Positions 10,193-20,546 of a DNA stretch of 64,000 bases are shown here, in pieces. The number at the start of each line of letters is the position of its first letter. Position 1 is the first letter of the stretch. Under the pieces are notes generated by a model. That model saw nothing but the letters and a program-made list of their open reading frames with translations, was not told the origin of the DNA and ran no database searches. Position numbers and translations under genes: made by a program. The DNA is taken from positions 186,001-250,000 of the forward strand of contig CDRNVI010000014.1 in the NCBI GenBank assembly GCA_977017575.1, given 5' to 3'. Source of the stretch: Paramoeba atlantica. Its lineage: Eukaryota > Discosea.

Positions 10193-10861
10193 CTACATAA
10201 CGATGAGCTTTGTTTCGTCTCTGTAGAAGTAAGGTGCCAGCGATTGAGGAATATTTTCAAGAGGCAGCTCGCCTGTTAACCTTTTATTGTATTCTAGATG
10301 AAGTTCTTCCATTGTCTTGTGGAGGAGTCCGAAATGCACTGTCTCAAAATCATTGTAATTCAAATATAGAATCCGCAAGTTAGAAGAAAGCTCTCTTAAA
10401 TCAATCAGACCTGTAAATTCATTATGTGAGACAGAAAAGTGGGCCAATGCTGGTGGAAGTGCAATAAAATCTATCGTGCCATAGAAGCAGTTCCCTCCAA
10501 TATCAAAATGCAATAGTTTACGAGGCAGAACACTTACGGATAATGTGTCCGCTATCCGATTTTCATAGATTGCAAACACGAAAAGTGTCTGAGGCATTTC
10601 CTTCCATATAAACGTACCGCTTAAGTTTCGTCCCGTCCAGTGAATTCTACGAACGACTTGGTCAGTGCAGCCCACGCCTTGCCACTGACAGGCCGCCGTG
10701 CCGGTCGTCCAGGATTGGGGCCATCCAGATTTTACCCACACTCCTTCAACAAATCGAGCTAGTGAATATTCCACTGGAAGTAGAGCCCGGCCTACTTTGT
10801 TCCCGCGGTACGTTGTGGAGTCCTTAAAGGACAGCGGAGAAACGAATACTGAAAATTGCAT
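10193..10861 (-). CDS. Leucine-rich-repeat protein 1
   Basis: A 222-residue LRR protein from the ATG at 10861. The N-terminal family motif (VGRALLPVEYSLARF, about residues 23-37) is followed by a cap of the plant LRRNT_2 type (ACQWQGVGC, about 57-65). About six repeats of the form LP..L..L.L..N.F.G.IDL come next (for example GGNCFYGTIDFIALPPAL). There is no convincing signal peptide and no C-terminal membrane segment, so localisation is open. It lies 1.2 kb downstream of LRR protein 2 on the same strand, with a MITE between. LRR domains usually mediate protein binding; the partner is unknown. Confidence 0.8.
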   Translation of the reverse strand: MQFSVFVSPLSFKDSTTYRGNKVGRALLPVEYSLARFVEGVWVKSGWPQSWTTGTAACQWQGVGCTDQVVRRIHWTGRNLSGTFIWKEMPQTLFVFAIYENRIADTLSVSVLPRKLLHFDIGGNCFYGTIDFIALPPALAHFSVSHNEFTGLIDLRELSSNLRILYLNYNDFETVHFGLLHKTMEELHLEYNKRLTGELPLENIPQSLAPYFYRDETKLIVM

Positions 10862-10991
10862 CGAAAAAAGTGTACTGCATACAATGAATATAATTTCTTT
10901 TATACAATGTCCTTTTAGAGGAGGATTTTTAGAAGACGATTTCTTCTTTGCCTCCCACCGATTCTTTAAGAAAGATCAATTTGAAGAACTA

Positions 10992-11443
10992 GCCCCCCTC
11001 TGATAAATTTTGATAATGATAAACGATAAATCAAATTGATTTATTATTATTATCATTTATCAAATTAAATAAAAACCGAAAACAGCTTTTGTACAAAAAT
11101 GCACGATTTTTAGGCGAAAAAGGAAACCTTTTCGATTTGGGGCATTTTGGGATTGGAATTAATTTTCGAATTAATGTCGCTTTGGGGCATTTTTGGTTAT
11201 CGATTTGGGACATTTTTGGTGTTCGAACTAAAAACTTTGTGTCTTCGCTGTTCTAGAGAACGAATCTATGAACGTTCTATATTGCAACGAGGGGAAAACT
11301 TGATTTATCATTTATCATTATGATTAATGATTTATACTTTATATTAATGATTAATGATTTATCAAAAATAGAATTTTTTGATAAATCATTAATTTTGATA
11401 AAGTCAAAGGAAGTCCATTTATCAAAATTAATCAGAGGGGGAG
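10992..11443. mobile_element. MITE, TA target, CCCCCTCTGATWAATTTTGA ends
   Basis: A 452-bp element flanked by TA (10990-10991, 11444-11445). Its ends are inverted: CCCCCTCTGATAAATTTTGA at the left and CCCCCTCTGATTAATTTTGA on the other strand at the right. The interior is AT-rich and has no gene. It belongs with the MITEs at 19304-19540 and 21502-21831. Confidence 0.8.
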
Positions 11444-12062
11444 TACCACAATGCATATTTCCTACATAGTCATACGACGTGCAGGATTTCTTCTTAAACG
11501 GCGGCACGAGTTAACATCCCTCTAACATCTAAACATGCCCCCCCGGCGTGTTAAGATTAAATAAGGTCTCAAAACATGCTTCCCATAGGCGAAGCCGAGC
11601 TTGCTTTGTTTCACTACTTTTCCTCTAGTTTCCGCAATCTTCATTTCTTTAATTTGATTTTCATTAAATTTCTGTTTTTGCTTTCACAGTTCCTTCTCGT
11701 CTAAATGTTGCTTTTCAAACGAAAATTAAGTATTTTCCCAACTGATGTTACTCCAGATCTATCCAAAGTTAATATTCCAAAAAAAGGAATTTCTAGCCGT
11801 TTGTAGAACACTTTTATTTTGGTATGAACAGCCCTGTCTTTTTGTAAATCCCACTGATTTCTTCCCCCTCCTGGGCCAATTTTACTTTTTTAGTTGCTTC
11901 GTTAAACGCGGAGGTAGTTTTCAAAGCAAAGGGGCAGTGACTTCTATATACATTGAAAACGACCAACTACTCTTTCACCAGTAACAAAATAAACTCTAGA
12001 ATAGCAATAAATTGTTTGTTAATATTCTTGTTCAAAATAGTGTTGTGATCGGTAAGGCTGCT

Positions 12063-12815
12063 TTACGTAAAAGAAATTTGAGTTTTTGTAGCGTCCACAA
12101 CAGTGCGCAGCGTTACATCCAAATTACCCGTCAAATCATGATTCCCTTCCAGTTCCAGTTTATTCAGTTCTGTTCCACGACCAAGCTCAATTGGACCCGC
12201 GAATCGGTTGTGACTCAAGCGGAGTTGCTTCAATAATGGAGGCAAATGGCTGAAATCTAAGGTCCCAGTGAATGCGTTGTCTATTAAATTGAGATAACGC
12301 AATCTGCTCGGTAAGCGCGTGAGGTCCAACGTGCCAGAAAAGTTATTTTCCCACAGGGAAAACCGAAGCAAACTGTCCGGAAGATTGCACATATCCACAT
12401 TTCCTTCAAGTTGGTTGCCGTTCAAGTAGAGTTCTTCGATCTTTCGAGGTATTTTTCTCACGTCTAATGTTCCTGCAAAATTATTTTTCCCCAGATTACA
12501 AAACCGCAAAAATTGTGGTAAAGATTCAAATTCAATCTCTCCTGACAAGTCACACTTGAAAAAGTCGAGACGAACTACTGTGTGCGGTATATATTTCCAT
12601 TGTAAAACCCCACTGATCCGAAGTGTATTCCAAGAGAGAGAATTTACGTTCCCAACTTCATCACATTTTACTCTTTTCCAATTACACGCAGGCGTGCTTA
12701 TGTTCCAAGAAAGACTTTTCCTCTCAATGTTTGTCGCCGAAATAAGCCTATCCAAGTCATATTCCTGCGGTAGGATAGCACCTTTTACTTTACCTGGCCG
12801 ATTTGGAGTGTTCAT
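12063..12815 (-). CDS. Leucine-rich-repeat protein 2
   Basis: Starts at the ATG at 12815 (an in-frame TTG four codons earlier is less likely), giving 250 residues. It has the family motif GKVKGAILPQEYDLDRL, then ACNWKRVKC, then eight or nine regular repeats (NNFSGTLDLTRLPSRLRYLN; NAFTGTLDFSHLPPLLKQLR), ending NHDLTGNLDV. There is no signal peptide, membrane segment or long tail, so the product is almost entirely an LRR solenoid. The regular LP-L-L-N-F-G-DL repeats suggest intact selection. Confidence 0.85.
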   Translation of the reverse strand: MNTPNRPGKVKGAILPQEYDLDRLISATNIERKSLSWNISTPACNWKRVKCDEVGNVNSLSWNTLRISGVLQWKYIPHTVVRLDFFKCDLSGEIEFESLPQFLRFCNLGKNNFAGTLDVRKIPRKIEELYLNGNQLEGNVDMCNLPDSLLRFSLWENNFSGTLDLTRLPSRLRYLNLIDNAFTGTLDFSHLPPLLKQLRLSHNRFAGPIELGRGTELNKLELEGNHDLTGNLDVTLRTVVDATKTQISFT

Positions 12816-12896
12816 TGTTGAAAACAAAATTTACCTATTGGCTTGTTTAATATCATACCATCCTGGTTATAAAGATCCCCCAACAGGAAAATAATC

Positions 12897-13103
12897 TTAA
12901 TCAAATCTCTCTTTTTTCCGCCGAAAAGATGGAGTTTTAAAGAGCAGCCCAAATATTAAAATTATCGTCACCCCCCGACTTACACCCATGCCAAAAAGTA
13001 TTGTAATTAACTCGTATCGACAACGAATTTTTGGCCGTAGTTGTTCAAATGTAGTACAACCCCGTTCCAGTGGTTTTGGGACTATCCCCACATTCATGTA
13101 CAT
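12897..13103 (-). CDS. Possible small membrane protein
   Basis: From the ATG at 13103 this frame gives 68 residues ending in a hydrophobic segment (YELITILFGMGVSRGVTIIL, then IFGLLF) and a basic tail (KTPSFRRKKERFD). A longer form would need a GTG start at 13229. It lies in the host-gene orientation, 80 bp upstream of LRR protein 2. The layout resembles a tail-anchored or small inner-membrane protein, but no family was recognised and it may be chance. Confidence 0.3.
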   Translation of the reverse strand: MYMNVGIVPKPLERGCTTFEQLRPKIRCRYELITILFGMGVSRGVTIILIFGLLFKTPSFRRKKERFD

Positions 13104-14264
13104 GAGAGAAATGACAAAAGAATGGCGTATTCGTGCAGATCCCGTGTTGAGGACAACACGGGAAAAATACTTGTAAGCAAAACGAATATAAAATAGAACA
13201 CTGAAAAATAGTTTGAAGTCAAATTTCACATTAAAAAGTGTAAATTTCTGAGCATGAATTTTAGCAGGTGCCTGAAATATTCTTACCCAATTACCATTAA
13301 TTAGACACCCCCATTAATTTTGGCACTAGAGTGCATAAATAGAAAATCGTATTAAAATCGAATCCTATGCCCATCGGCAGCAATACACAGTGCTAACCGT
13401 TTTTTGAACGTGCTGTGTAACTTCTTGGCCGTCACCCTGCCTTCAAGAGAGACAAAATAACTTTGCGACACTAGTCGCTTTCAGTCACTGACAATCGCTG
13501 AGAGCCTCTGGCGGTCACTGGGGGCCAGGACGACTAGAAACCGACTAGAAGCCGCACTGGAATGTCGCTTCTTCCACTTTATCATCTCTCGCGTCGCAAT
13601 AGAAAACATTGCTTACGCACGAGCGTTAGTGTGTTTTGATTATAAACCCCCCACAGCGAAAAGTCACCCCCCTCCAACTTTTCAGCCAAGTGTCCGTTTG
13701 AGCTCATTTTTGTTGCATTTTGCTGTTCCCAACACAAAAACTTTGCGCGTTATAGCATGGAACCAAGGCTCTCAAATGCGTGCATCCGATAGATGGATTA
13801 TCACTTTCTTCACATTTTTCAAGAGCAATTTCTCACACTTTAACAAAATAAATATTCTCCTCCCATGAGAAATTCAATTATTTTTGTCCGTTTTTGCTGA
13901 TTTTTGTTGCGAACGAGAGATCTCGTTCTCCTAGCAAAGATCTTTGCCGCTATTTTTTAATATTGACCCACTTGTGCCCCCTGGCCGCGGAGTGTTTGTT
14001 TTCTTAAATTAGTGTGGTATGACGATGCAAAAAAATACCGTTACCCCCCCTTACTTATCCAGGTACGCTACTTATCACAAAATCCCAAACCTTACTTATC
14101 CGCAAGGATAAGTAGCGTACCTGGACCTTGGCCTTTTTTCCGAACTTTTTTATTGTTTTAGATTTGAGGTAGCTGTACAATGCGTTGCTATTTTAAAGTA
14201 TTTATCTATCTACAACTCTTGAATACTTTTTTCTACAACTCATCCTCCCTCTCTCTCTCTCTGA

Positions 14265-15764
14265 ATGTCTGACTTGAATCGGCTGGTTTTTCATGCAGGG
14301 CAGGTCCGCAACGCACCCCTACCACAAGAGGCGGTTGTCGTAATTCCGGATCCGAATGCCGTAGTCAATGTTATCCCAAACGTTGAACTACTGGCCCATG
14401 CTCAAGTTGAACAAGACCGTCCACGGAAAAGTCGGGTCGAGCTTACTATCCAGCAGAAACTTGATATTTGTGCTGCAATAGAAGCTATGAAGCCCGAAGC
14501 AACAGTTGCCGCAGAGTTTCGCATCACTCCTTCCACGGTGCGAAAAATTGTCCTGAAGAAGGAAGAGTGGATGAGGCTTGTGCGCCTTGGCCACGGAAGT
14601 TCCTATCAATTCCACCCGCCGCGTCAGAATCAGGAATTGTACACTCAGGGTTCTCGCATGATTGCGGTCTTGAGTGATGCGCTCGTCGGGGTCACGAAAT
14701 CGATGATGTTCCAAAACTTTGGGACATTCGACCATTTCAGTCAACTCACAGAGAATGGGAAGGAAAAGTTCTGGCAGCGCTTTTGTCGATTTGCGAACGT
14801 TTGTCGCCGTCGTGTAAACGGTTGCACTCAACTCGTTCCGACAGATGCTGATGAACGGGTCCGAAACTTTCTCGAGATGATGACTCTGATGAACGTCGAT
14901 CGCAGAGGTTACTCTGTCATCCTCACGGGTGATGAGACCGGAGTTGTGTGGGAACCTGTAAGTAGTGTTACAATTGAACTTCGTGGGACGCGGCGGATGC
15001 GAGTTCGCACAGCCGGAACGGAACGCCAAATGACGACAGCTTTTTTCGCGGCGCGCTCCGTTCGAGGCACAGGTGGCGTTTGGGACCACACCATGTTGCC
15101 CCCTCATCTCATCTGGCAGGCGCAGTCCTCCACAGGCCCCATCTCTCGGGAAATCAACGCGGCAGCTGTAAAGTACCGTTGTACTGCCACCACAACTGCA
15201 TCGGGGTGGACAAATGGCGACTCTTTTCTGGCATGGCTTCAAAGAGAGTTGTTAGACCATGCGCGTTATCCTCCGCGACAAACTTTACTTGTGATTGACC
15301 TCTATGCCGCTCATCGAACTCACGAAATTCTTTCTTACCTTCGTGAGCGAGAGGTTGATGTCTTGTTCATTCCTTCAGGTTGCACCTCGCTCATCCAACT
15401 CATGGATGTTGCAGTCAACCGAGCGTTCAAGCACCATTACCGGGATAAATTTTCTACCTGGCGTGCCTCTCAGAACGGGTTTCGCCGCCCCACGCGTCAG
15501 AAAATCACGCGTTTTGTCACTGAAGCGCTACAGTCCTTTCCTGCAGTAGAAGCCTATGGTGTGGAATTTGAACGCAAGCTCTCATCCCACCTTCTACGAG
15601 GCGCAGAAACAATTTCCCCCCAACGGGTACAATCTCTACGTGGTAGTACCCTTATGGTTGGCGCAACGCCTGTAGAAGCTGCTTTGGAGACAGAAGTCGT
15701 CTCCAATGCTTTTCAGCAGCTTTCTTTCGGTGAGGAAGTGATTGATGCGGACACTGATCAGTGA
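14265..15764 (+). CDS. Pogo/Tigger-type transposase, copy 1
   Basis: A 499-residue DDE transposase. The N-terminal half has a helix-turn-helix (LTIQQKLDICAAIEAMKP... FRITPSTVRKIVLKKEE, about residues 60-105) that probably binds the TIRs or iterons. The catalytic core has the first Asp in LTGDETGV (about residue 223), the second in LLVIDLYAAHRT and the third in CTSLIQLMDVAVNRAFKHHY, matching the pogo/CENP-B-like DDE_1 pattern. The ATG follows a CT-rich stretch. The frame is complete with all acidic residues present, so it could be active and could mobilise the many elements with similar ends. It is intronless. Confidence 0.9.
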   Translation: MSDLNRLVFHAGQVRNAPLPQEAVVVIPDPNAVVNVIPNVELLAHAQVEQDRPRKSRVELTIQQKLDICAAIEAMKPEATVAAEFRITPSTVRKIVLKKEEWMRLVRLGHGSSYQFHPPRQNQELYTQGSRMIAVLSDALVGVTKSMMFQNFGTFDHFSQLTENGKEKFWQRFCRFANVCRRRVNGCTQLVPTDADERVRNFLEMMTLMNVDRRGYSVILTGDETGVVWEPVSSVTIELRGTRRMRVRTAGTERQMTTAFFAARSVRGTGGVWDHTMLPPHLIWQAQSSTGPISREINAAAVKYRCTATTTASGWTNGDSFLAWLQRELLDHARYPPRQTLLVIDLYAAHRTHEILSYLREREVDVLFIPSGCTSLIQLMDVAVNRAFKHHYRDKFSTWRASQNGFRRPTRQKITRFVTEALQSFPAVEAYGVEFERKLSSHLLRGAETISPQRVQSLRGSTLMVGATPVEAALETEVVSNAFQQLSFGEEVIDADTDQ

Positions 15765-16240
15765 GCGCTTTTTGATATAAAATTGTGTGCACTCGGGCGT
15801 AATATGATAATTTTATAATATGAGAATAGATTCAATTGAGGCATATCGAATATTTTTCGTTCGCTTTTACTCCTGGGCTGGTCGGAATGTCATTCTATAA
15901 AAATATTATTCCTTATATTTTTCTGGTTTTTTTTCCATGTTTTTCCATGCCATCAACAACCAGCAACGACTACACTTTTTCCCCCCGCTTATTTCTTGTC
16001 ATGTAATTAGCACTACTTTTTTTCGTGTTCTATGATGTTGTTCTTATAATGTGCATGACATTCTCTTAGCCTTCATTTGTGTCAGAATCAAGTTTCACAC
16101 TCGCGTTGTTTTTTATGTACCTTGTATATTTCGATTACTTCTCTCTGTTTGTTGTACAACTTTGTTTTCTCTATGTTATTAATTTCATTTATGGCAGGAC
16201 GCTTCCGAAAACCACTCACCAACCTAAGGTACACTACTCA

Positions 16241-16308
16241 GGTACGCTACTTATCCAGGTACGCTACTTATCCAGGTACGCTACTTATCCAGGTACGCTA
16301 CTTATCAC
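16241..16308. repeat. 17-bp iteron array (four units)
   Basis: Four head-to-tail copies of AGGTACGCTACTTATCC, preceded by a degenerate unit, at the junction of the two pogo units. Probable transposase-binding sites. Confidence 0.9.
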
Positions 16309-16494
16309 AAAATCCCAAACCTTACTTATCCGCAAGGATAAGTAGCGTACCTGGACCTTGGCCTTTTTTCCGAACTTTTTTATTGTTTTAGATTTGAGGT
16401 AGCTGTACAATGCGTTGCTATTTTAAAGTATTTATCTATCTACAACTCTTGAATACTTTTTTCTACAACTCATCCTCCCTCTCTCTCTCTCTGA

Positions 16495-17994
16495 ATGTCT
16501 GACTTGAATCGGCTGGTTTTTCATGCAGGGCAGGTCCGCAACGCACCCCTACCACAAGAGGCGGTTGTCGTAATTCCGGATCCGAATGCCGTAGTCAATG
16601 TTATCCCAAACGTTGAACTACTGGCCCATGCTCAAGTTGAACAAGACCGTCCACGGAAAAGTCGGGTCGAGCTTACTATCCAGCAGAAACTTGATATTTG
16701 TGCTGCAATAGAAGCTATGAAGCCCGAAGCAACAGTTGCCGCAGAGTTTCGCATCACTCCTTCCACGGTGCGAAAAATTGTCCTGAAGAAGGAAGAGTGG
16801 ATGAGGCTTGTGCGCCTTGGCCACGGAAGTTCCTATCAATTCCACCCGCCGCGTCAGAATCAGGAATTGTACACTCAGGGTTCTCGCATGATTGCGGTCT
16901 TGAGTGATGCGCTCGTCGGGGTCACGAAATCGATGATGTTCCAAAACTTTGGGACATTCGACCATTTCAGTCAACTCACAGAGAATGGGAAGGAAAAGTT
17001 CTGGCAGCGCTTTTGTCGATTTGCGAACGTTTGTCGCCGTCGTGTAAACGGTTGCACTCAACTCGTTCCGACAGATGCTGATGAACGGGTCCGAAACTTT
17101 CTCGAGATGATGACTCTGATGAACGTCGATCGCAGAGGTTACTCTGTCATCCTCACGGGTGATGAGACCGGAGTTGTGTGGGAACCTGTAAGTAGTGTTA
17201 CAATTGAACTTCGTGGGACGCGGCGGGTGCGAGTTCGCACAGCCGGAACGGAACGCCAAATGACGACAGCTTTTTTCGCGGCGCGCTCCGTTCGAGGCAC
17301 AGGTGGCGTTTGGGACCACACCATGTTGCCCCCTCATCTCATCTGGCAGGCGCAGTCCTCCACAGGCCCCATCTCTCGGGAAATCAACGCGGCAGCTGTA
17401 AAGTACCGTTGTACTGCCACCACAACTGCATCGGGGTGGACAAATGGCGACTCTTTTCTGGCATGGCTTCAAAGAGAGTTGTTAGACCATGCGCGTTATC
17501 CTCCGCGACAAACTTTACTTGTGATTGACCTCTATGCCGCTCATCGAACTCACGAAATTCTTTCTTACCTTCGTGAGCGAGAGGTTGATGTCTTGTTCAT
17601 TCCTTCAGGTTGCACCTCGCTCATCCAACTCATGGATGTTGCAGTCAACCGAGCGTTCAAGCACCATTACCGGGATAAATTTTCTACCTGGCGTGCCTCT
17701 CAGAACGGGTTTCGCCGCCCCACGCGTCAGAAAATCACGCGTTTTGTCACTGAAGCGCTACAGTCCTTTCCTGCAGTAGAAGCCTATGGTGTGGAATTTG
17801 AACGCAAGCTCTCATCCCACCTTCTACGAGGCGCAGAAACAATTTCCCCCCAACGGGTACAATCTCTACGTGGTAGTACCCTTATGGTTGGCGCAACGCC
17901 TGTAGAAGCTGCTTTGGAGACAGAAGTCGTCTCCAATGCTTTTCAGCAGCTTTCTTTCGGTGAGGAAGTGATTGATGCGGACACTGATCAGTGA
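16495..17994 (+). CDS. Pogo/Tigger-type transposase, copy 2
   Basis: Identical in length (499 residues) to copy 1 at 14265-15764. The only amino-acid difference I find is Val for Met in TRRVRVRTAG, from one A-to-G change at 17227 (against 14997). All three catalytic Asp are kept. Because the whole 2230-bp unit is duplicated, this copy has its own upstream CT-rich leader and flanking iterons. The near identity implies a very recent duplication or an assembly artefact of a single copy; the different iteron counts favour a real duplication. Confidence 0.9.
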   Translation: MSDLNRLVFHAGQVRNAPLPQEAVVVIPDPNAVVNVIPNVELLAHAQVEQDRPRKSRVELTIQQKLDICAAIEAMKPEATVAAEFRITPSTVRKIVLKKEEWMRLVRLGHGSSYQFHPPRQNQELYTQGSRMIAVLSDALVGVTKSMMFQNFGTFDHFSQLTENGKEKFWQRFCRFANVCRRRVNGCTQLVPTDADERVRNFLEMMTLMNVDRRGYSVILTGDETGVVWEPVSSVTIELRGTRRVRVRTAGTERQMTTAFFAARSVRGTGGVWDHTMLPPHLIWQAQSSTGPISREINAAAVKYRCTATTTASGWTNGDSFLAWLQRELLDHARYPPRQTLLVIDLYAAHRTHEILSYLREREVDVLFIPSGCTSLIQLMDVAVNRAFKHHYRDKFSTWRASQNGFRRPTRQKITRFVTEALQSFPAVEAYGVEFERKLSSHLLRGAETISPQRVQSLRGSTLMVGATPVEAALETEVVSNAFQQLSFGEEVIDADTDQ

Positions 17995-18470
17995 GCGCTT
18001 TTTGATATAAAATTGTGTGCACTCGGGCGTAATATGATAATTTTATAATATGAGAATAGATTCAATTGAGGCATATCGAATATTTTTCGTTCGCTTTTAC
18101 TCCTGGGCTGGTCGGAATGTCATTCTATAAAAATATTATTCCTTATATTTTTCTGGTTTTTTTTCCATGTTTTTCCATGCCATCAACAACCAGCAACGAC
18201 TACACTTTTTCCCCCCGCTTATTTCTTGTCATGTAATTAGCACTACTTTTTTTCGTGTTCTATGATGTTGTTCTTATAATGTGCATGACATTCTCTTAGC
18301 CTTCATTTGTGTCAGAATCAAGTTTCACACTCGCGTTGTTTTTTATGTACCTTGTATATTTCGATTACTTCTCTCTGTTTGTTGTACAACTTTGTTTTCT
18401 CTATGTTATTAATTTCATTTATGGCAGGACGCTTCCGAAAACCACTCACCAACCTAAGGTACACTACTCA

Positions 18471-18571
18471 GGTACGCTACTTATCCAGGTACGCTACTTA
18501 TCCAGGTACGCTACTTATCCAGGTACGCTACTTATCCAGGTACGCTACTTATCCAGGTACGCTACTTATCA
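18471..18571. repeat. 17-bp iteron array (six units)
   Basis: Six copies of AGGTACGCTACTTATCC next to the right terminus of the pogo dimer. It is the expanded form of the array at 16241-16308. Confidence 0.9.
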
Positions 18572-19303
18572 CAAAATCACTGATTTTGGGGTCAAAATGC
18601 GGGATAAGTAAGGGGGGGGGGTAACGGTAGAACCTAAAAACAATTTTCTTTTTCAGTTTCTAGAATGATCTAAAAATGGTGGTAACGTGTAGATCTCAGA
18701 ATTTTGAACGAGAAAATGATATCTTAACCCCCTTAGGCCCCTTCAAGCAAAAAGTAAAGGGGACAGCTTAAAAAAGTTGATTTATCACCGTTTCAAGAAA
18801 GAACTAATCAAAGACAAATATTCCACCACGTGACAAATTGAATGTTTGTTATCTGTTTTTGATCATTTTTGTTGCAATCGAGAGATCTCGTTCCCCTAGC
18901 GAAGATCTGTGACACCATTTTCATGTTGACCCCCTTCTCCCCCCCTGGTCGAGGAACATGAGATTTTTCAGGTAATATTGGCATGACTATCTAAAAACGT
19001 CATTAAAAAGATGAGTTTTACTTTCTTATCTGTGAAGAGGTCTAAAAACAGCGGGAACGTGCAGATCTCAAAATTTTGAACGAAAAAGTGGTGCCGCAAC
19101 CCCCCTAAGCCTCGTTGTACAAAAAAAAGAGGGGGGTGACTTATTCGCTGTGGGGGGTTTATAACAATACATGCGCATAGTTTTTCCTTCGTATATTGGC
19201 CAAAATCTGCCCTATACATTCATTGAAATTCCAAATTCTGGGCCAGAACATGTCATTGCTCTGTAGAAATGCACAAACTTAATAATAACTTGACAAATTA
19301 ATA

Positions 19304-19540
19304 CACCCCCTTTCATTAATAATGATAATTGAAAAATTATAAAAAAAGTTTCATTCTATCATAACTCCTCCGTGTCAGCTCGAGTTTTTTCCATGATCTC
19401 TTTAATCATGTCTTGTTTTTTCCCTTCGTAGACAAAATATCATAATACATGTATTTCGGATCTCCCCTTATTGCCTCCATCAAAAATGATAATCTCAGAA
19501 AAATTATTATTATCATTATCATTATTTATGAGAGGAGGTG
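19304..19540. mobile_element. MITE, TA target, 237 bp
   Basis: Flanked by TA (19302-19303, 19541-19542). The left end CACCCCCTTTCATTAATAAT is inverted at the right (CACCTCCTCTCATAAATAAT). There is no gene inside. It shares its end type with the MITEs at 10992 and 21502. Confidence 0.75.
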
Positions 19541-19725
19541 TAGTAGCTTGTCTAGCTTAATAATAACCTGTCTAACTTAATAATAAACCGCAACTTAATA
19601 ATAAACCGCATCATAACACTATTCCGCCTCCCGGTTTACACACTTTGAACGCAACGAATTCACAATTTTCTGTCTTTGCCTACGTGGACGGAGAAGTGAC
19701 TGAGCATTCGCAGCCCAAAAAACAT

Positions 19726-19983
19726 TTACATATCTTCTTTCATGCTTACTGGCAGTGAAATACCCTCAAGATGCAGTGCCTCAGCTAACGCAGCTTTGTC
19801 TACTACAGTAGCACTCGACTGTTGCGCTTTCATAAGAATTCTTTTTACTAGTGGTAGAATTATTTCCCGATTCAAAAATCGTTCCGCATCTTTCTGTAGG
19901 ACGAATGTTTGTTCAGTATCAATTTCTTCTAGGATTTGCTGAAGTATTTCGTGATCGAGTAAAATTTGCTCAGAGCTGTGCAT
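19726..19983 (-). CDS. Small helical protein, possible histone fold
   Basis: 85 residues from the ATG at 19983, in the host-gene orientation and isolated among MITEs. The product is almost wholly helical: a first helix (HEILQQILEEIDTEQ), a long amphipathic central helix (LQKDAERFLNREIILPLVKR, then ILMKAQQ) and, after a short loop (SSATVVDKAALAEALHLEG), a third helix. The short-long-short pattern and the V-D-x-x-A-L-x-x-A-L ending resemble histone-fold proteins such as CENP-S/CENP-X or TAF subunits, which act as dimers on DNA. This is pattern recognition only; a structure prediction would decide. Frame and orientation support a real gene. Confidence 0.55.
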   Translation of the reverse strand: MHSSEQILLDHEILQQILEEIDTEQTFVLQKDAERFLNREIILPLVKRILMKAQQSSATVVDKAALAEALHLEGISLPVSMKEDM

Positions 19984-20203
19984 AACAACTCCTTTTGAAA
20001 GCTAGAAGATCTGATGACGTTTGCAATGCGATTATGCCATATATTTTACTATAAACTGTACACTGGACCAAAAGACACTATACGTTTTGTACTAATCAGC
20101 CCACGCAACCCCTCTAAACTGGGTAGATTTTTTTTAAATGTTAGAAGTTCTAACATATAAAAAATAAGTTCTAAAAACGCTTTACATTTTAGCTATAAAT
20201 TTA

Positions 20204-20546
20204 CTGTACCCCCCCCCCCCCCGTTTATAATAGCTTCGCTTTTGCCCAAATGAACCTATAAAGGGGGGAGGGCGATTGAAGATTAAGAGTTGGCACAGAA
20301 ATCGCCATACATTCGGGAGCGAGGAACCAGGATTTATTCAATCGCTAAGTGGGCCCCGGCGCTCTTCCAAAGTAAAGTGTCCAGCACGAACACGTGCCAT
20401 ACCTCGAAGAACCATATGAAAATAAATATCAAAATATTAAAGACGGTGCAAGAAAATAAAAAAAAAATTCCCCAGGTTGCCCAAAAAAAAGAACCTATAA
20501 AAGGGGGGAGAGGTCGAGGCTACTATAAACAGGAGGGGGGGTACAG
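20204..20546. mobile_element. MITE, CTGTACCCCCCC ends
   Basis: A 343-bp element flanked by TA (20202-20203, 20547-20548). The left TIR (CTGTACCCCCC..., GTTTATAATAGCTTCG, then CCTATAAAGGGGGGAG) is mirrored at the right over about 70 bp with small differences. There is no gene inside. Confidence 0.85.

Larger units (their letters stand above)
14038..18627 (+). mobile_element. Tandem dimer of a pogo-type DNA transposon
   Basis: A single pair of outer ends (TACCGTTACCCCCCCTTACT in both orientations, TA-flanked at 14036-14037 and 18628-18629) encloses two head-to-tail copies of a 2230-bp unit, each with a full transposase gene. There is no C-run terminus at the internal junction, only the 17-bp iteron AGGTACGCTACTTATCC. 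The iteron occurs once at the left end, four times in the middle (16241-16308) and six times at the right (18471-18571), with inverted copies near 14109 and 16339. The copies are nearly identical, so the duplication is recent and probably arose by recombination between iterons. Confidence 0.9.
13643..19161. mobile_element. Outer TIR element split by the pogo insertion
   Basis: The left end TAAACCCCCCACAGCGAAAA is matched in inverse at 19161 (TAAACCCCCCACAGCGAATA), both continuing GTCACCCCCC and flanked by TA. Without the 4.6-kb pogo insertion it would be about 0.93 kb. Each half carries a diverged GAGATCTCGTTC block near CCCCCTGG (13916 and about 18880, again near 32995), so it belongs to a repeated family. 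No transposase frame lies in the outer halves. Confidence 0.75.

Noticed and set aside
14388-15242. A 284-codon minus-strand frame inside the pogo transposase (repeated at 16618-17472)
   Set aside because: It is antisense to a well-supported transposase and has no family signature.
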